DNA of 56,711 nucleotides from Bacteroidota bacterium (lineage in GTDB: Bacteria; Bacteroidota; Ignavibacteria; Ignavibacteriales; Melioribacteraceae), in NCBI GenBank assembly GCA_021820065.1, contig JAKAEE010000014.1, positions 5,151-61,861 of the forward strand, read 5' to 3'. Below, piece by piece: positions 8,965 through 18,130 of the stretch (the first letter of the stretch is position 1; the number at the start of each line of letters is the position of its first letter). The notes under the pieces are model-generated. The model worked only from the letters and a program-made list of their open reading frames with translations, was not told the origin of the DNA and did no database searches. A program made the position numbers and the translations under genes.

Positions 8965-9381
8965 ATGAGACGATTCAGACTGGAAGAAAAAGAATTTTCA
9001 GAAATCAACATCACACCATTCACAGATGTTGTGTTGGTTCTTCTAATTATTTTTATGATCACGAGCCCGTTTCTTATTTCCGGTTCATTCAAAGTTAAAC
9101 TGCCGCAATCAACAACCGCTGAAACGGAAATCAATAAAGGTATTGAAGTCTATATGGATGAGAAAGACGAAATCTTCATCAACAATAAGACTATTGCGTT
9201 TCAGGAAGTGCCGTTCTATCTGCAAAAAGAATTTGAAAAAAACGGTGTGAAAGAAGTTATTATCAAAGCCGATAAAAATGTTCGTCACGGTGCATTTGTT
9301 CAGCTGCTCGATCAATTGAAAAAAGCCGGCGCGACCAAACTTTTGATAGCCACAACCCGCATAGAGAGTACAACACCTTGA
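8965..9381 (+). CDS. exbD: Biopolymer transport protein ExbD
   Basis: The 138-aa protein has one N-terminal transmembrane helix preceded by the conserved INITPFTDVVLVLLIIFMI segment, whose Asp is the proton-carrying residue of the family, and a periplasmic domain ending with the KAGATKLLIAT strand. It begins 9 bases after exbB with an AGAGGA ribosome binding site. Stator partner of ExbB in the TonB motor. Confidence 0.94.
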   Translation: MRRFRLEEKEFSEINITPFTDVVLVLLIIFMITSPFLISGSFKVKLPQSTTAETEINKGIEVYMDEKDEIFINNKTIAFQEVPFYLQKEFEKNGVKEVIIKADKNVRHGAFVQLLDQLKKAGATKLLIATTRIESTTP

Positions 9382-9419
9382 CAAAAATGATTTATGCACA
9401 TTCCACTTAATAAATTTCA

Positions 9420-10103
9420 ATGCCGGGAAACGTCTCAAAATATGTTTCATTTTCAATTTCACTCTTAGTTCACTCAATTATTTTTTTTCTTTTTTACATC
9501 GCCGCACATAATTACAACCCCAGCACAAACGGTTTGATCGAGTTCAATTTGTTTGAAGAATCCGGCGGCGGAACAACTGCTGTTGCGGAAGAACTGGAAG
9601 AAAAAATAAATACGAGCGAAAAGAAAGTCGAAGAGAAAGTTAAGCCAGTAGTTAAATCAACGGAAACGAAAAAAGAAACTGCTGCCGTCGGAAATCAATC
9701 TGGAGATGCAAAAGGAACCGGCACGGGCAGTGGGACAGGAACCGGAACTGGCACCGGTAAGCCGGGTATTTCCTTGGGCATTCCGATAATTCAAAAACCG
9801 AAAGAAGAAATTTATTTTGTTGCCGTAGATGAAATGCCCGAACCGCTTGGCGGCTTTGATGAGATCAATTCAAAGGTAATTATTCCACCTCAAGCAAAAC
9901 AAAAAGGAATTTCCGGAACAGTGTTCGTTCTTGCATTCATTGATGAGTACGGCGTGGTTAGAAAAACTATGCTCACAAAAGGCATCGGCTACGGATGCGA
10001 TGAAGCTGCGATGACGGCTGTTTCAAGGACACGATTTAGACCGGGCAAACAAAGCGATCAGCCGGTAAAAGTACAAATGCAAATTCCGGTTTCTATCTGG
10101 TAA
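9420..10103 (+). CDS. TonB family energy transducer
   Basis: The 227-aa protein has an N-terminal membrane anchor (FSISLLVHSIIFFLFYIAA), a Lys/Glu-rich spacer (~55-95), a low-complexity Gly-Thr run at ~100-116, and a C-terminal TonB domain (~150-226) containing GYGCDEAAMTAV and RFRPGKQ. It follows exbB and exbD, so it is the cognate transducer. The spacer is short and Gly-Thr-rich rather than the Pro-rich spacer of enterobacterial TonB. No strong ribosome binding site precedes the ATG. The 3' end overlaps the convergent permease gene by 11 bases. Confidence 0.88.
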   Translation: MPGNVSKYVSFSISLLVHSIIFFLFYIAAHNYNPSTNGLIEFNLFEESGGGTTAVAEELEEKINTSEKKVEEKVKPVVKSTETKKETAAVGNQSGDAKGTGTGSGTGTGTGTGKPGISLGIPIIQKPKEEIYFVAVDEMPEPLGGFDEINSKVIIPPQAKQKGISGTVFVLAFIDEYGVVRKTMLTKGIGYGCDEAAMTAVSRTRFRPGKQSDQPVKVQMQIPVSIW

Positions 10104-11595
10104 CGTTCTGATCCTTTTTCTGAAATGCCTTCCAAAAAAAATAAACCGGTATTCCCAACAAAACAATTATTAATCCCGGCCATGTGTACATCGGTTTTTC
10201 AACAATCAAAATGATTGAAATGGTGCATGCAAGAAAAATGTAAAGGATCGGCAGCACAGGATAGCCGAAAGCTTTGTACGGTCGCTCCGTATCCGGTTTT
10301 CTTTTTCGTAAAATGAAAACGCCGATTATTGTCAGAGAATAAAAAATTAGAACGGTAAATATCACGTAGTCTAAAAGCTGGGAGTAAGTTCCGGACAAAC
10401 ATAAAACGCTTGCCCATATTGCTTGAAAGATAAGCGCTTTAGCCGGAACAGAATTTTTATTTAATTCACCGGTGGTTTTGAAAAACAAATTGTCTTTCGC
10501 CATTGCGTAATAAACCCGTGCGCCGGCAAGTATCAAACCGTTGTTGCATCCAAATGTTGAGACCATAATCAGCACCGCCATTATCAACGCAGCAGGTTGA
10601 CCAAAAAACATTTGCGCTGCGGCGGTTCCAACACGATCATCCGCAGCAAATTGAATTCCCTGACCGACAACATCTTTAGCTTGCGGATTTCCGGCAAGCG
10701 GCAGAACAACCAAATATGCAACGTTAGCAAGCACATATAGAAGTGTCACTATCAACGTTCCCCAAAAAAGACTTAGAGGAATAACTTTTTTCGGATTCTT
10801 TATTTCGCCAGCGGTGAACGTAATATTTTCCCACGCCACACTTGCAAACAGTGAACCGACCATTGCGACTCCGATTGCAACGATAACCGAGAATCCGCTT
10901 AATTGTTCAATCCATTCGATTTTGCTGCCAGACATGTGCAGCCACTGTCCCTCCCAAACTTTTGAAAAGTTAGCAGCGATAGCTTGTGCGTTTGAACCGA
11001 TAAAAATTCCTAAAACAATTAGACCAAGCAGAGCAAGTGTTTTTGCTATCGTAAATATGTTTTGGACAAACTTTGCTTCCCGCAACCCTCTCATGTTTAT
11101 GTAAGTCAAAAATAAAATCAGTACGATCGCTAAAATTTGCCCCGATGAAACTTTGAGTCCAAAGAAATTGAACAGAACGTTTGCGGTGCTAAACCAAGGG
11201 ATGAGAACGGCAGTAAACTTTGCGAATGCAACGGCTACGGCTGCAATTGTTCCCGTTTGAATTACCAAGAACAAAGTCCAGCCGTAGAGAAAGCCAACCA
11301 GCGGATTGTAAGCTTCGCGCAAATAAACGTACTGACCGCCGGCGTTGGGCATCATCGCGGCAAGTTCGCCGTAACTTAACGCACCGATCAGAGTGATAAC
11401 GCCGGTGATGAACCAAACTAAAAGCAGTAATCCGCTTGAGCCGACAGTTCGCCCAATATCGGAACTGACAATAAAAATTCCGGAACCGATCATTGAACCG
11501 ACAACAATCATTGTCGAATCGAATAAACCCAGTTCGCGTTTTAATCCGGTGGAAGTTTCTTGTGCGGTAGAGAATGTTTCTTTGTGCATATCCAT
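10093..11595 (-). CDS. APC superfamily amino acid permease
   Basis: The 500-aa protein has 12 predicted helices. The first is broken by the substrate-binding GSMIGSGIF motif typical of APC/LAT exchangers, and a conserved GGQYVYLREAYNPLVGFLYGW block precedes helix 3. The closest recognisable group is the cationic/neutral amino-acid permease and SteT-like exchangers; the substrate is not readable. It is transcribed toward the TonB-like gene and apart from amt, whose stop lies 107 bases upstream on the same strand. Confidence 0.9.
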   Translation of the reverse strand: MDMHKETFSTAQETSTGLKRELGLFDSTMIVVGSMIGSGIFIVSSDIGRTVGSSGLLLLVWFITGVITLIGALSYGELAAMMPNAGGQYVYLREAYNPLVGFLYGWTLFLVIQTGTIAAVAVAFAKFTAVLIPWFSTANVLFNFFGLKVSSGQILAIVLILFLTYINMRGLREAKFVQNIFTIAKTLALLGLIVLGIFIGSNAQAIAANFSKVWEGQWLHMSGSKIEWIEQLSGFSVIVAIGVAMVGSLFASVAWENITFTAGEIKNPKKVIPLSLFWGTLIVTLLYVLANVAYLVVLPLAGNPQAKDVVGQGIQFAADDRVGTAAAQMFFGQPAALIMAVLIMVSTFGCNNGLILAGARVYYAMAKDNLFFKTTGELNKNSVPAKALIFQAIWASVLCLSGTYSQLLDYVIFTVLIFYSLTIIGVFILRKRKPDTERPYKAFGYPVLPILYIFLACTISIILIVEKPMYTWPGLIIVLLGIPVYFFWKAFQKKDQNVTR

Positions 11596-11701
11596 CCCAA
11601 TGATTTTGGGAAGGAATTTAATCTTTGATTAAATAAAGCACCACAAAAAAACATTCTTGTGTAAATGAAATTTTGCTGTTCGGAATTTCAATCGATTGCT
11701 T

Positions 11702-13021
11702 TTAATCCCACGACGGCAGTCTTGAGTGAATGCTTTCACCATGCTGACTAATATCAAGTCCTTCGATTTCTTCTTCCTTGCTGACACGCATCGGTAAAAT
11801 TCTATCCGTAATCATATAAAGTAAGTACGATCCACCAAACGTAAAGACGCTAACTATTACCAGCGCAACCATGTGTATTAGAAACGTGTGGGTCTCGCCG
11901 TGAATTAATCCGACATTTTTTGCAAAGACGCCGGTAAGAATCATTCCAACGATTCCACCCAAACCGTGACAAGGAAAAACATCGAGCGCGTCGTCGAGCG
12001 TAGTTTTACCTTTCATTGTTACAGCAACGTTGCTTATTAGTGCAGCAGTAGCGCCGATGAAAATACTCGCTCCAACAGAAACGTAACCGGCAGCAGGAGT
12101 AATTGCAACCAAACCGACAACTGCACCAATGCTTGCACTCATTGCCGATGGTTTTCTTCCGACCATTACATCATAAAACAACCAAGACATTGCTGCTGCG
12201 GCAGATGCGGTGTTTGTAGTTGCAAATGCTAAAGCAGCTAATCCGTTAGCAGCCATTGCGGAACCGGCGTTGAAACCAAACCACCCGAACCATAACAATC
12301 CGGTGCCTAAAATTACGTACGGAATGTTAGCAGGAATGTGGCGTTCTTTCGCAATGTGCGTATGCCGTCTTCCGAGATGAAGAGCGCCTGCTAACGCGGC
12401 AAATCCCGCCGACATGTGAACTACGGTTCCTCCAGCGAAATCCAAGACTCCCATTTTTCTCAGCAATCCGTCCGGATGCCAAGTCATGTGCGCAAGAGGT
12501 GTGTAGATGAAAAGAGAAAATAAAATCATAAACAACAGGTAAGAAGAAAAACGAATTCGTTCTGCAAATGAACCGGTTATAAGCGCTGGTGTAATGATCG
12601 CAAACTTCAATTGAAAAAGAGCGAAAAGAATTAATGGAAAAGTTGGGGCTAACAGCGGATGAGTATTTCCATCAACGCCTCTAAACATAAAATATGTAAA
12701 CGGATTGCCGATTATCCCTCCGATAGAATCTCCAAACGCCAAACTGAAACCAACAACAACCCACACAATACTAATTACGCCCATCGAAATAAAACTCTGA
12801 AGCATAGTTGAGATTATATTTTTCCTTCCAACCATTCCCCCGTAAAAGTATGAAAGACCCGGCGTCATCAGCAGAACCAGACCTGTCGCAGTCAGCATCC
12901 ATGCAGTGTCGCCGCTATTTATCGGACCACCAACAATGTGTGACGAATTATAATTCAAAACCGCGCCGACAATGGCTATGATAAACAGAACAGAAAACGG
13001 AACAAATTTATATTTAATCAT
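11702..13021 (-). CDS. amt: Ammonium transporter (Amt family)
   Basis: The 439-aa protein has the 11-helix Amt core. The two pore histidines are in DFAGGTVVHMSAG and DVFPCHGLGG, and the signature GLLWFGWFGFNAGSAMAANG is complete. The N-terminal hydrophobic segment may be a cleaved signal as in other Amt proteins. GGAGAGA precedes the ATG. No glnB/glnK gene is adjacent, unlike many amt loci, so PII regulation would have to act in trans. Confidence 0.96.
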   Translation of the reverse strand: MIKYKFVPFSVLFIIAIVGAVLNYNSSHIVGGPINSGDTAWMLTATGLVLLMTPGLSYFYGGMVGRKNIISTMLQSFISMGVISIVWVVVGFSLAFGDSIGGIIGNPFTYFMFRGVDGNTHPLLAPTFPLILFALFQLKFAIITPALITGSFAERIRFSSYLLFMILFSLFIYTPLAHMTWHPDGLLRKMGVLDFAGGTVVHMSAGFAALAGALHLGRRHTHIAKERHIPANIPYVILGTGLLWFGWFGFNAGSAMAANGLAALAFATTNTASAAAAMSWLFYDVMVGRKPSAMSASIGAVVGLVAITPAAGYVSVGASIFIGATAALISNVAVTMKGKTTLDDALDVFPCHGLGGIVGMILTGVFAKNVGLIHGETHTFLIHMVALVIVSVFTFGGSYLLYMITDRILPMRVSKEEEIEGLDISQHGESIHSRLPSWD

Positions 13022-13235
13022 TCTCTCTCCATAATGAATACTAACAATGGCATCATTTAAGAAATTATGAATTTATTAACTTAGTAAGGTTGGGGTGCAA
13101 ATATACCTAATGAAATTACCCAATCGCAACAATTTCATAGACATTTTGAATGACAGCTTTTCTCTTGGAAGTTCCAGCAATGCAACCAAAAAAAGTTTTT
13201 GATGGCGAGTATAAATTTATTGACCAGCGAGAATT

Positions 13236-13269
13236 CAAAAAAATACCCCGCTGGAATTCAGCAGGGTAT
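13236..13269 (-). terminator. Intrinsic terminator of the pyrophosphatase gene
   Basis: The stem pairs ATACCC (13243-13248) with GGGTAT (13264-13269) and GCTG (13250-13253) with CAGC (13259-13262), with one mismatch between them. On the minus strand a T run follows. It lies 27 bases past the pyrophosphatase stop. The remainder of the 274-base gap holds the amt upstream region, in which no clear promoter or operator was found. Confidence 0.85.
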
Positions 13270-13295
13270 CCAAAAAAATTTATAAGACAAAAAAA

Positions 13296-15680
13296 CTATC
13301 CGGTAATTCGCATTTTATAGAATGAACGCCACGCAAAATAGAGAGCTACTGCCAAGACCACAACTCCAACGTAGGGCGCGGTATTTCTAAACTCTTCCGA
13401 GATTGAGATTTCCATAGCCAACAATCCGAACAAGGTTGTGAATTTGATTACCGGATTTAGCGCAACCGAAGATGTATCCTTAAATGGATCGCCAACGGTA
13501 TCGCCGACTACAGTTGCGTCGTGAAGCGGCGTACCTTTTTCTTTCAGCACAACCTCAACAACTTTCTTGGCATTGTCCCATGCACCGCCTGCATTAGCCA
13601 TAAACACGGCTTGAAACAATCCGAACACGGCAATCGAAATTAAAAAGCTGATAAAGAAAGCTACAGGAGCTATCGACGTAGCCGGCGCAGATAAAAGTGC
13701 GAACGCCAAAGCAAAACTAAAAATTGCAATAAAAATATTCAGCATTCCGGTTTGAGCATATTGAGTACAAATCTTCACGACTTCTTTTGATTTTTCTATC
13801 GAAGCGCTTTTGTTAGCATTCGGGTCCAACTGAATATTTTTCTTTATGTATTCAACCGCACGATGGGCTCCGGTTGTAACTGCTTGTGTTGAAGCGCCGG
13901 TAAACCAGAAAATAACAGCTCCGCCGCACAAGAAACCAATGTTTGAGTATGGATTAAGAATGCTCAAAACACTTGATGGATCTATGCCAAGCGTATTTCG
14001 TAATAAGAGAATAAGTGAAAATATCATCGCGGTGGCGCCGACAACTGCTGTTCCAATCAGCACCGGCTTTGCTGTTGCCTTAAAAGTATTTCCTGCACCA
14101 TCATTTTCTTCCAGGTAATGTTTCGCTTTTTCAAAATCCGGTTTGAAACCAAAATCTCTTTCGATTTCTTTATCAATATCTTTTATTTCTTCGATAAGAG
14201 AAAGCTCGTAGATTGATTGAGCATTATCCGTAACCGGTCCGTAGCTGTCAACCGCAATGGTAACCGGTCCCATTCCCAAAAATCCAAATGCAACTAAACC
14301 GAATGCGAAGATCGAAGGAAACATCATAAATCCGGAAAGTACTTCTGCGCTTGCGAAATACGCGATGAACATTAAAAGTGCGAAAATCAATCCCATCCAG
14401 AAGGCGCTGAAATTTCCCGCAACAAGACCGGAAAGAATATTTAATGATGAACCGCCCTGACGCGAAGCTTCAATAATTTCATTCACATGGCGCGATTTTG
14501 TGCTGGTAAATATTTTTGTGAATTCCGGAATAAGTGCAGCGCCAAATGTACCGCAGCTTATAATTATTGAAAGTACAATCCAAATATTGTTCGGCAGAGA
14601 ACCGATAAGAAAATATGAAACTACAAAAGTGGCAGTGATTGAAAGTATGGAAGAAATCCAAACTAAAGAAGTGAGCGGATCTTCGAAATTAATATCGTCT
14701 TTGCCGGAATAACGGTAGTAACTCACAACTTTGTTAATAAAGAAAGCTCCGATCGAAGTTAAAATCATGATGATACGGATTGAGAAAATCCACGTCAACA
14801 ATTCCGTTTGAATATTGATATCATGAACTGCAAGAACAATTAAACTGATTAGCGCAACGCCGGTAACTCCGTATGTTTCAAATCCGTCAGCAGTTGGACC
14901 AACGCTGTCGCCGGCATTATCACCGACACAATCGGCAATAACACCGGGATTGCGCGGATCGTCTTCTTTTATTTTGAAAACTATTTTCATTAAGTCCGCG
15001 CCGATATCAGCAATCTTTGTAAAGATTCCTCCTGCAATTCTTAAAGCGCTTGCGCCCAATGATTCGCCAATTGCAAATCCGATAAAGCACGCGCCGGCAA
15101 ACACTCTAGGTATAAACAAAAGAATAATCAACATCATTATAAGTTCAACACAGATCAGCATAACGCCGATGCTCATACCGGCATCCAAAGGTATGTTGGA
15201 AAGTTTTAACGGTTTTCTTTCTAACGATGCGAACGCCATTCTGCTGTTAGCCAACGTATTCATTCTGATACCGAACCATGCAACGCTGTATGAACCGGTA
15301 ATACCGATTACCGTCCACATTAGAATTAAAAGGATTCCGGGAATTCCATTATCCATTAAGTAACCGAAATAAAAAGCTATACATGCAGCGATGAAAATGA
15401 AAAGTATTCCCAAAAATTTGCCCTGCTGTATCAAATATGTTTTGGCGGTTTCGAAAATTATTTGCGCTACATCCAGCATCGATTTGTGCGCTAGTAACTT
15501 TTTAACTTTACGATACTGATAGATCCCAAACAAAAGCCCGAACAAACAAACAAAAATGCCGATTGTCAGAATTTGACTTTGGGTTTCGTTGAGAGTTGGG
15601 ATTTTAAGATTTTCTTCGCCAGCATAGGTATAAATTGGTGTTAGGATGAGAAAGACCATAGAAAAAATTCGTTTTAGCAT
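13296..15680 (-). CDS. hppA: Ion-translocating membrane pyrophosphatase
   Basis: The 794-aa protein hydrolyses cytoplasmic PPi and pumps H+ (or Na+). The active-site block reads EDDPRNPGVIADCVGDNAGDS and a second Asp-rich block reads DNAKK...DATVVGDTVGDPFKDT. About 16 helices are expected. The motif near residue 530 is GNTFKATAK: Lys at the position that is Ala in K+-dependent enzymes points to a K+-independent pump. PTADGFETY in place of MAADLFETY, plus the length, fits the divergent Chlorobium-type branch described as Na+-regulated H+ pumps; that assignment is from memory of the family. Confidence 0.93.
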   Translation of the reverse strand: MLKRIFSMVFLILTPIYTYAGEENLKIPTLNETQSQILTIGIFVCLFGLLFGIYQYRKVKKLLAHKSMLDVAQIIFETAKTYLIQQGKFLGILFIFIAACIAFYFGYLMDNGIPGILLILMWTVIGITGSYSVAWFGIRMNTLANSRMAFASLERKPLKLSNIPLDAGMSIGVMLICVELIMMLIILLFIPRVFAGACFIGFAIGESLGASALRIAGGIFTKIADIGADLMKIVFKIKEDDPRNPGVIADCVGDNAGDSVGPTADGFETYGVTGVALISLIVLAVHDINIQTELLTWIFSIRIIMILTSIGAFFINKVVSYYRYSGKDDINFEDPLTSLVWISSILSITATFVVSYFLIGSLPNNIWIVLSIIISCGTFGAALIPEFTKIFTSTKSRHVNEIIEASRQGGSSLNILSGLVAGNFSAFWMGLIFALLMFIAYFASAEVLSGFMMFPSIFAFGLVAFGFLGMGPVTIAVDSYGPVTDNAQSIYELSLIEEIKDIDKEIERDFGFKPDFEKAKHYLEENDGAGNTFKATAKPVLIGTAVVGATAMIFSLILLLRNTLGIDPSSVLSILNPYSNIGFLCGGAVIFWFTGASTQAVTTGAHRAVEYIKKNIQLDPNANKSASIEKSKEVVKICTQYAQTGMLNIFIAIFSFALAFALLSAPATSIAPVAFFISFLISIAVFGLFQAVFMANAGGAWDNAKKVVEVVLKEKGTPLHDATVVGDTVGDPFKDTSSVALNPVIKFTTLFGLLAMEISISEEFRNTAPYVGVVVLAVALYFAWRSFYKMRITG

Positions 15681-15799
15681 AAGCCCTCTTTATTTTTCTT
15701 TGTCTTAAAGATAAGAGTTATAAGTTTAATACAAAAAGAAAAATTCACACGGAAATATTTTTTTGAGAGGTTCTGAATTTGTTTGGTCGGCGAGTTATT

Positions 15800-15826
15800 C
15801 AGGGTTCCATTTTACACGGAACCCTG
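15800..15826. repeat. Perfect intergenic hairpin between hppA and htpG
   Basis: CAGGGTTCC (15800-15808) and GGAACCCTG (15818-15826) form a perfect nine-base inverted repeat around a nine-base loop. No T run follows on either strand, so it is not a standard terminator. It may be a palindromic repeat like those at 32875 and 56353, or an RNA-stabilising 3' end for htpG. Confidence 0.6.
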
Positions 15827-15879
15827 ATCTTGAAATTGAAAACTTTACCTTACAAAATTAGTTTTTAAAGTCCGATCGC

Positions 15880-17790
15880 CTAATTATAATTATTCAACTT
15901 TACAAACCAATCGCTGGATTGTTCTAACATTTGATTGATCCTTTTCACGAGCTTATGCGGATCGTCGAGGTTTCCTTCTTGCAGCAGTGCCGATTCGTAT
16001 AACTGTTCCGTTGTATCTTTGATGAATTGATTTTCCGAATCGACTCTGAATACTCGTATCAAGTTGCGGACTAATTTATGATTTGGGTTCACTTCAAAAA
16101 TTTTCTTCTGCAGCCCCATTTCTTTGTTCGTCATCTTGAGAATTTTATGCATCGATGCAGTAACACCTTCTTCTTTGGAAACCAAACAGGAGGCGCTGTC
16201 AACCAATCGTGTGGATTCCACAACGTCTTCCACACGGTCAGCAAGAATGTTTTTCATTTTGGATAGCAGACTGCTGAAATGTTTTGCATCGTCTTTGGTA
16301 AGTTCTTCAATTTTATCCTTCGGCTGTTCAACGTCTTTCATCTCTTTTATCTTTTTTGAATCGATCGACTCAACCGATTTGAATTCGAAGTCCTTATACT
16401 TTCTCAAAGACGAAACAACAAATTCGTCAACCGGATCGAAGAGACACAAAACTTCCAAACCTTTGTTTCTAAAAATTTCCATGTGAGGATCTACATCAAT
16501 CGAATCGCGGTTCGGTCCGGTGATAAAATAAATTTCTTTTTGTCCATCTTTCATTCTTGCAGAATATTCCGCCATAGAAATCAATTCATCTTTGTCTTTG
16601 CATACCGACGAATTGAATCTGATCAGCTCAACAAACTTATCATGATTAGTGAAGTCGCCGTAACCGAGCTTAAAAATTTTGCCGTGTTCTTTCCAAAATT
16701 CCTTGTAACCGTTTTCATCCGACTTAGCTTTATCCGCCAAATAACCGAAGACGGTACTCGTTACGCTCGAAGCAATTTTTGTAAAGATCACATTTTCTTG
16801 CAGCGTTTCTCGCGAAATATTTAGCGGCAGGTCTTCGGAATCGACAACGCCTTTCACAAAACTCAAATACTCCGGCACTAAATCTTTGTTCTTGTGTTGA
16901 ATCAAAACTCGGCGGACATATAAATCCAATCCGTAATTTTCCCTATCGAACCAAAAAGCTTCGCTGCTCTTCTTCGGAATAAAAAGAAGCGCATTAAATT
17001 GAATCGGCGCATCAACGGATTTGTGAATAACGTCTGCCGGTTCATCGTTATCGTAACTGAGGAATTTGTAAAACTCGTTGTACTGTTCTTTTGTAACCGA
17101 ACTTTTCGGTTCGCGCCAAATTGCATTTACCGTGTTAATTTTTTCTTTGCCCAAGTAAATTGGGAATGAAACAAAATTGGAGTGCTTCTTTATTATGTTT
17201 TCAAGCCGCCATTTTTCGGTGAACTCTTTCGCATCGTCTTTAAGATGAACCGCAATCTTCGTCCCGCGTAAAGTTTTTTCATTCAACTCCGAGATTTCGT
17301 AATCGCCAAGTCCGTCCGAATGCCATTCGACCGGAAGCGCTTCGCTTCTGAATGATCTTGTAGTTATAACGACTTCTTTAGCCACCATGAAGACCGAGTA
17401 GAAACCGATTCCGAATTTACCGATGATATTACTCGTCTCGGATTTTGTTTCGGCGATCAACTTCAAAAATTCTTCTGTACCGGATTTTGCAATCGTACCG
17501 ACGTTTGTTATCAGCTCGTCGCGCGTCATTCCGATGCCGGTATCACTCACAGTAAGAACATTTTTCTTCTCGTCGAAATCAATCGTTATTTCTAGCGGCA
17601 TGTCTTTATCAACAATCGCGCTCCCGCGGTTTGATTCGAAACGTAATTTATCGAGAGCGTCGGACGCATTCGAAATCAATTCGCGTAGAAAAATTTCGCG
17701 GCTTGTGTATAACGAATGCACAAGAATATCTAAAAGTTTTTTTACTTCAGCTTTGAATTCATATTTTTCGGCGTGCATCTTTTCACCCAT
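15880..17790 (-). CDS. htpG: Molecular chaperone HtpG (Hsp90)
   Basis: This ATP-dependent Hsp90 chaperone has the N-terminal GHKL ATPase motifs (ELISNASDALDKLRF, SDTGIGM, GKFGIGFYS), a middle domain with SREIFLRE and the client-binding SRETLQ segment, and a C-terminal dimerisation domain. A longer frame opens at a GTG (17802), but the ATG at 17790 is preceded by GTGGAGGG at ideal distance, so the product is 636 aa, normal for HtpG. No CIRCE element was seen upstream. The tatA gene lies 107 bases upstream on the same strand. Confidence 0.96.
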   Translation of the reverse strand: MGEKMHAEKYEFKAEVKKLLDILVHSLYTSREIFLRELISNASDALDKLRFESNRGSAIVDKDMPLEITIDFDEKKNVLTVSDTGIGMTRDELITNVGTIAKSGTEEFLKLIAETKSETSNIIGKFGIGFYSVFMVAKEVVITTRSFRSEALPVEWHSDGLGDYEISELNEKTLRGTKIAVHLKDDAKEFTEKWRLENIIKKHSNFVSFPIYLGKEKINTVNAIWREPKSSVTKEQYNEFYKFLSYDNDEPADVIHKSVDAPIQFNALLFIPKKSSEAFWFDRENYGLDLYVRRVLIQHKNKDLVPEYLSFVKGVVDSEDLPLNISRETLQENVIFTKIASSVTSTVFGYLADKAKSDENGYKEFWKEHGKIFKLGYGDFTNHDKFVELIRFNSSVCKDKDELISMAEYSARMKDGQKEIYFITGPNRDSIDVDPHMEIFRNKGLEVLCLFDPVDEFVVSSLRKYKDFEFKSVESIDSKKIKEMKDVEQPKDKIEELTKDDAKHFSSLLSKMKNILADRVEDVVESTRLVDSASCLVSKEEGVTASMHKILKMTNKEMGLQKKIFEVNPNHKLVRNLIRVFRVDSENQFIKDTTEQLYESALLQEGNLDDPHKLVKRINQMLEQSSDWFVKLNNYN

Positions 17791-17897
17791 CTTACCCTCC
17801 ACACTCGTGAAAAGTTAAAGTTAGTAATCAATTAATTGACATTACAAAAATAAACAGCAGTTAAGATTTACTCAATCGGCAGGACTTATATGCAAGA

Positions 17898-18062
17898 TTA
17901 TTTTTTTTCGGAAGTATCCTTATCGTCTTCGTTCATTGATTTCTTGAATAGCCTGATTCCATCACCCAAACTTTTAGCAAGGTCAGGAATTTTCTTGCCG
18001 CCGAATAACAGAATAAGAACAAAAAGGATGATAAGAAGTTCACCAAAACCAAGATTTCCCAT
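17898..18062 (-). CDS. tatA: Sec-independent protein translocase TatA
   Basis: This 54-aa protein has one N-terminal membrane helix ([19 protein letters not shown]) followed by an amphipathic helix ([19 protein letters not shown]) and an acidic, lysine-rich tail. The FG at the hinge and the length are typical of TatA/E. AAAGG stands upstream of the ATG. TatA oligomers form the translocation pore for folded twin-arginine substrates; candidates in this window are the hydrogenase small subunit and a superoxide dismutase leader. No tatB or tatC is adjacent. Confidence 0.92.
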   Translation of the reverse strand: MGNLGFGELLIILFVLILLFGGKKIPDLAKSLGDGIRLFKKSMNEDDKDTSEKK

Positions 18063-18130
18063 TTTTACCTTTCTCTCTATTTTTCTAGGTGAATAATAAA
18101 AATATTTACACCTCTTACAAAGTAGTTTTG

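Noticed and set aside
9715..9765. Short GGCACCGG-like repeats resembling a repeat array
   Set aside because: They encode the Gly-Thr linker of the TonB-like protein in frame and are simple low-complexity coding repeats, not CRISPR or a mobile element.
11596..11701. Possible PII (glnB/glnK) gene or regulatory ORF next to amt
   Set aside because: The gap is about 100 bases with no coding frame; no PII-like sequence was found on either side of amt.
14950..15363. 137-aa plus-strand ORF over the pyrophosphatase gene
   Set aside because: It is a mirror frame of a strongly conserved coding region; no ribosome binding site and a composition typical of antisense shadows.
17791..17897. CIRCE element or heat-shock promoter before htpG
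   Set aside because: No TTAGCACTC-N9-GAGTGCTAA or similar inverted repeat is present in the gap between tatA and htpG.
17890..18096. 68-aa plus-strand ORF
   Set aside because: It lies antisense over tatA, whose protein matches a known family and has a ribosome binding site; the plus-strand product has no family features.
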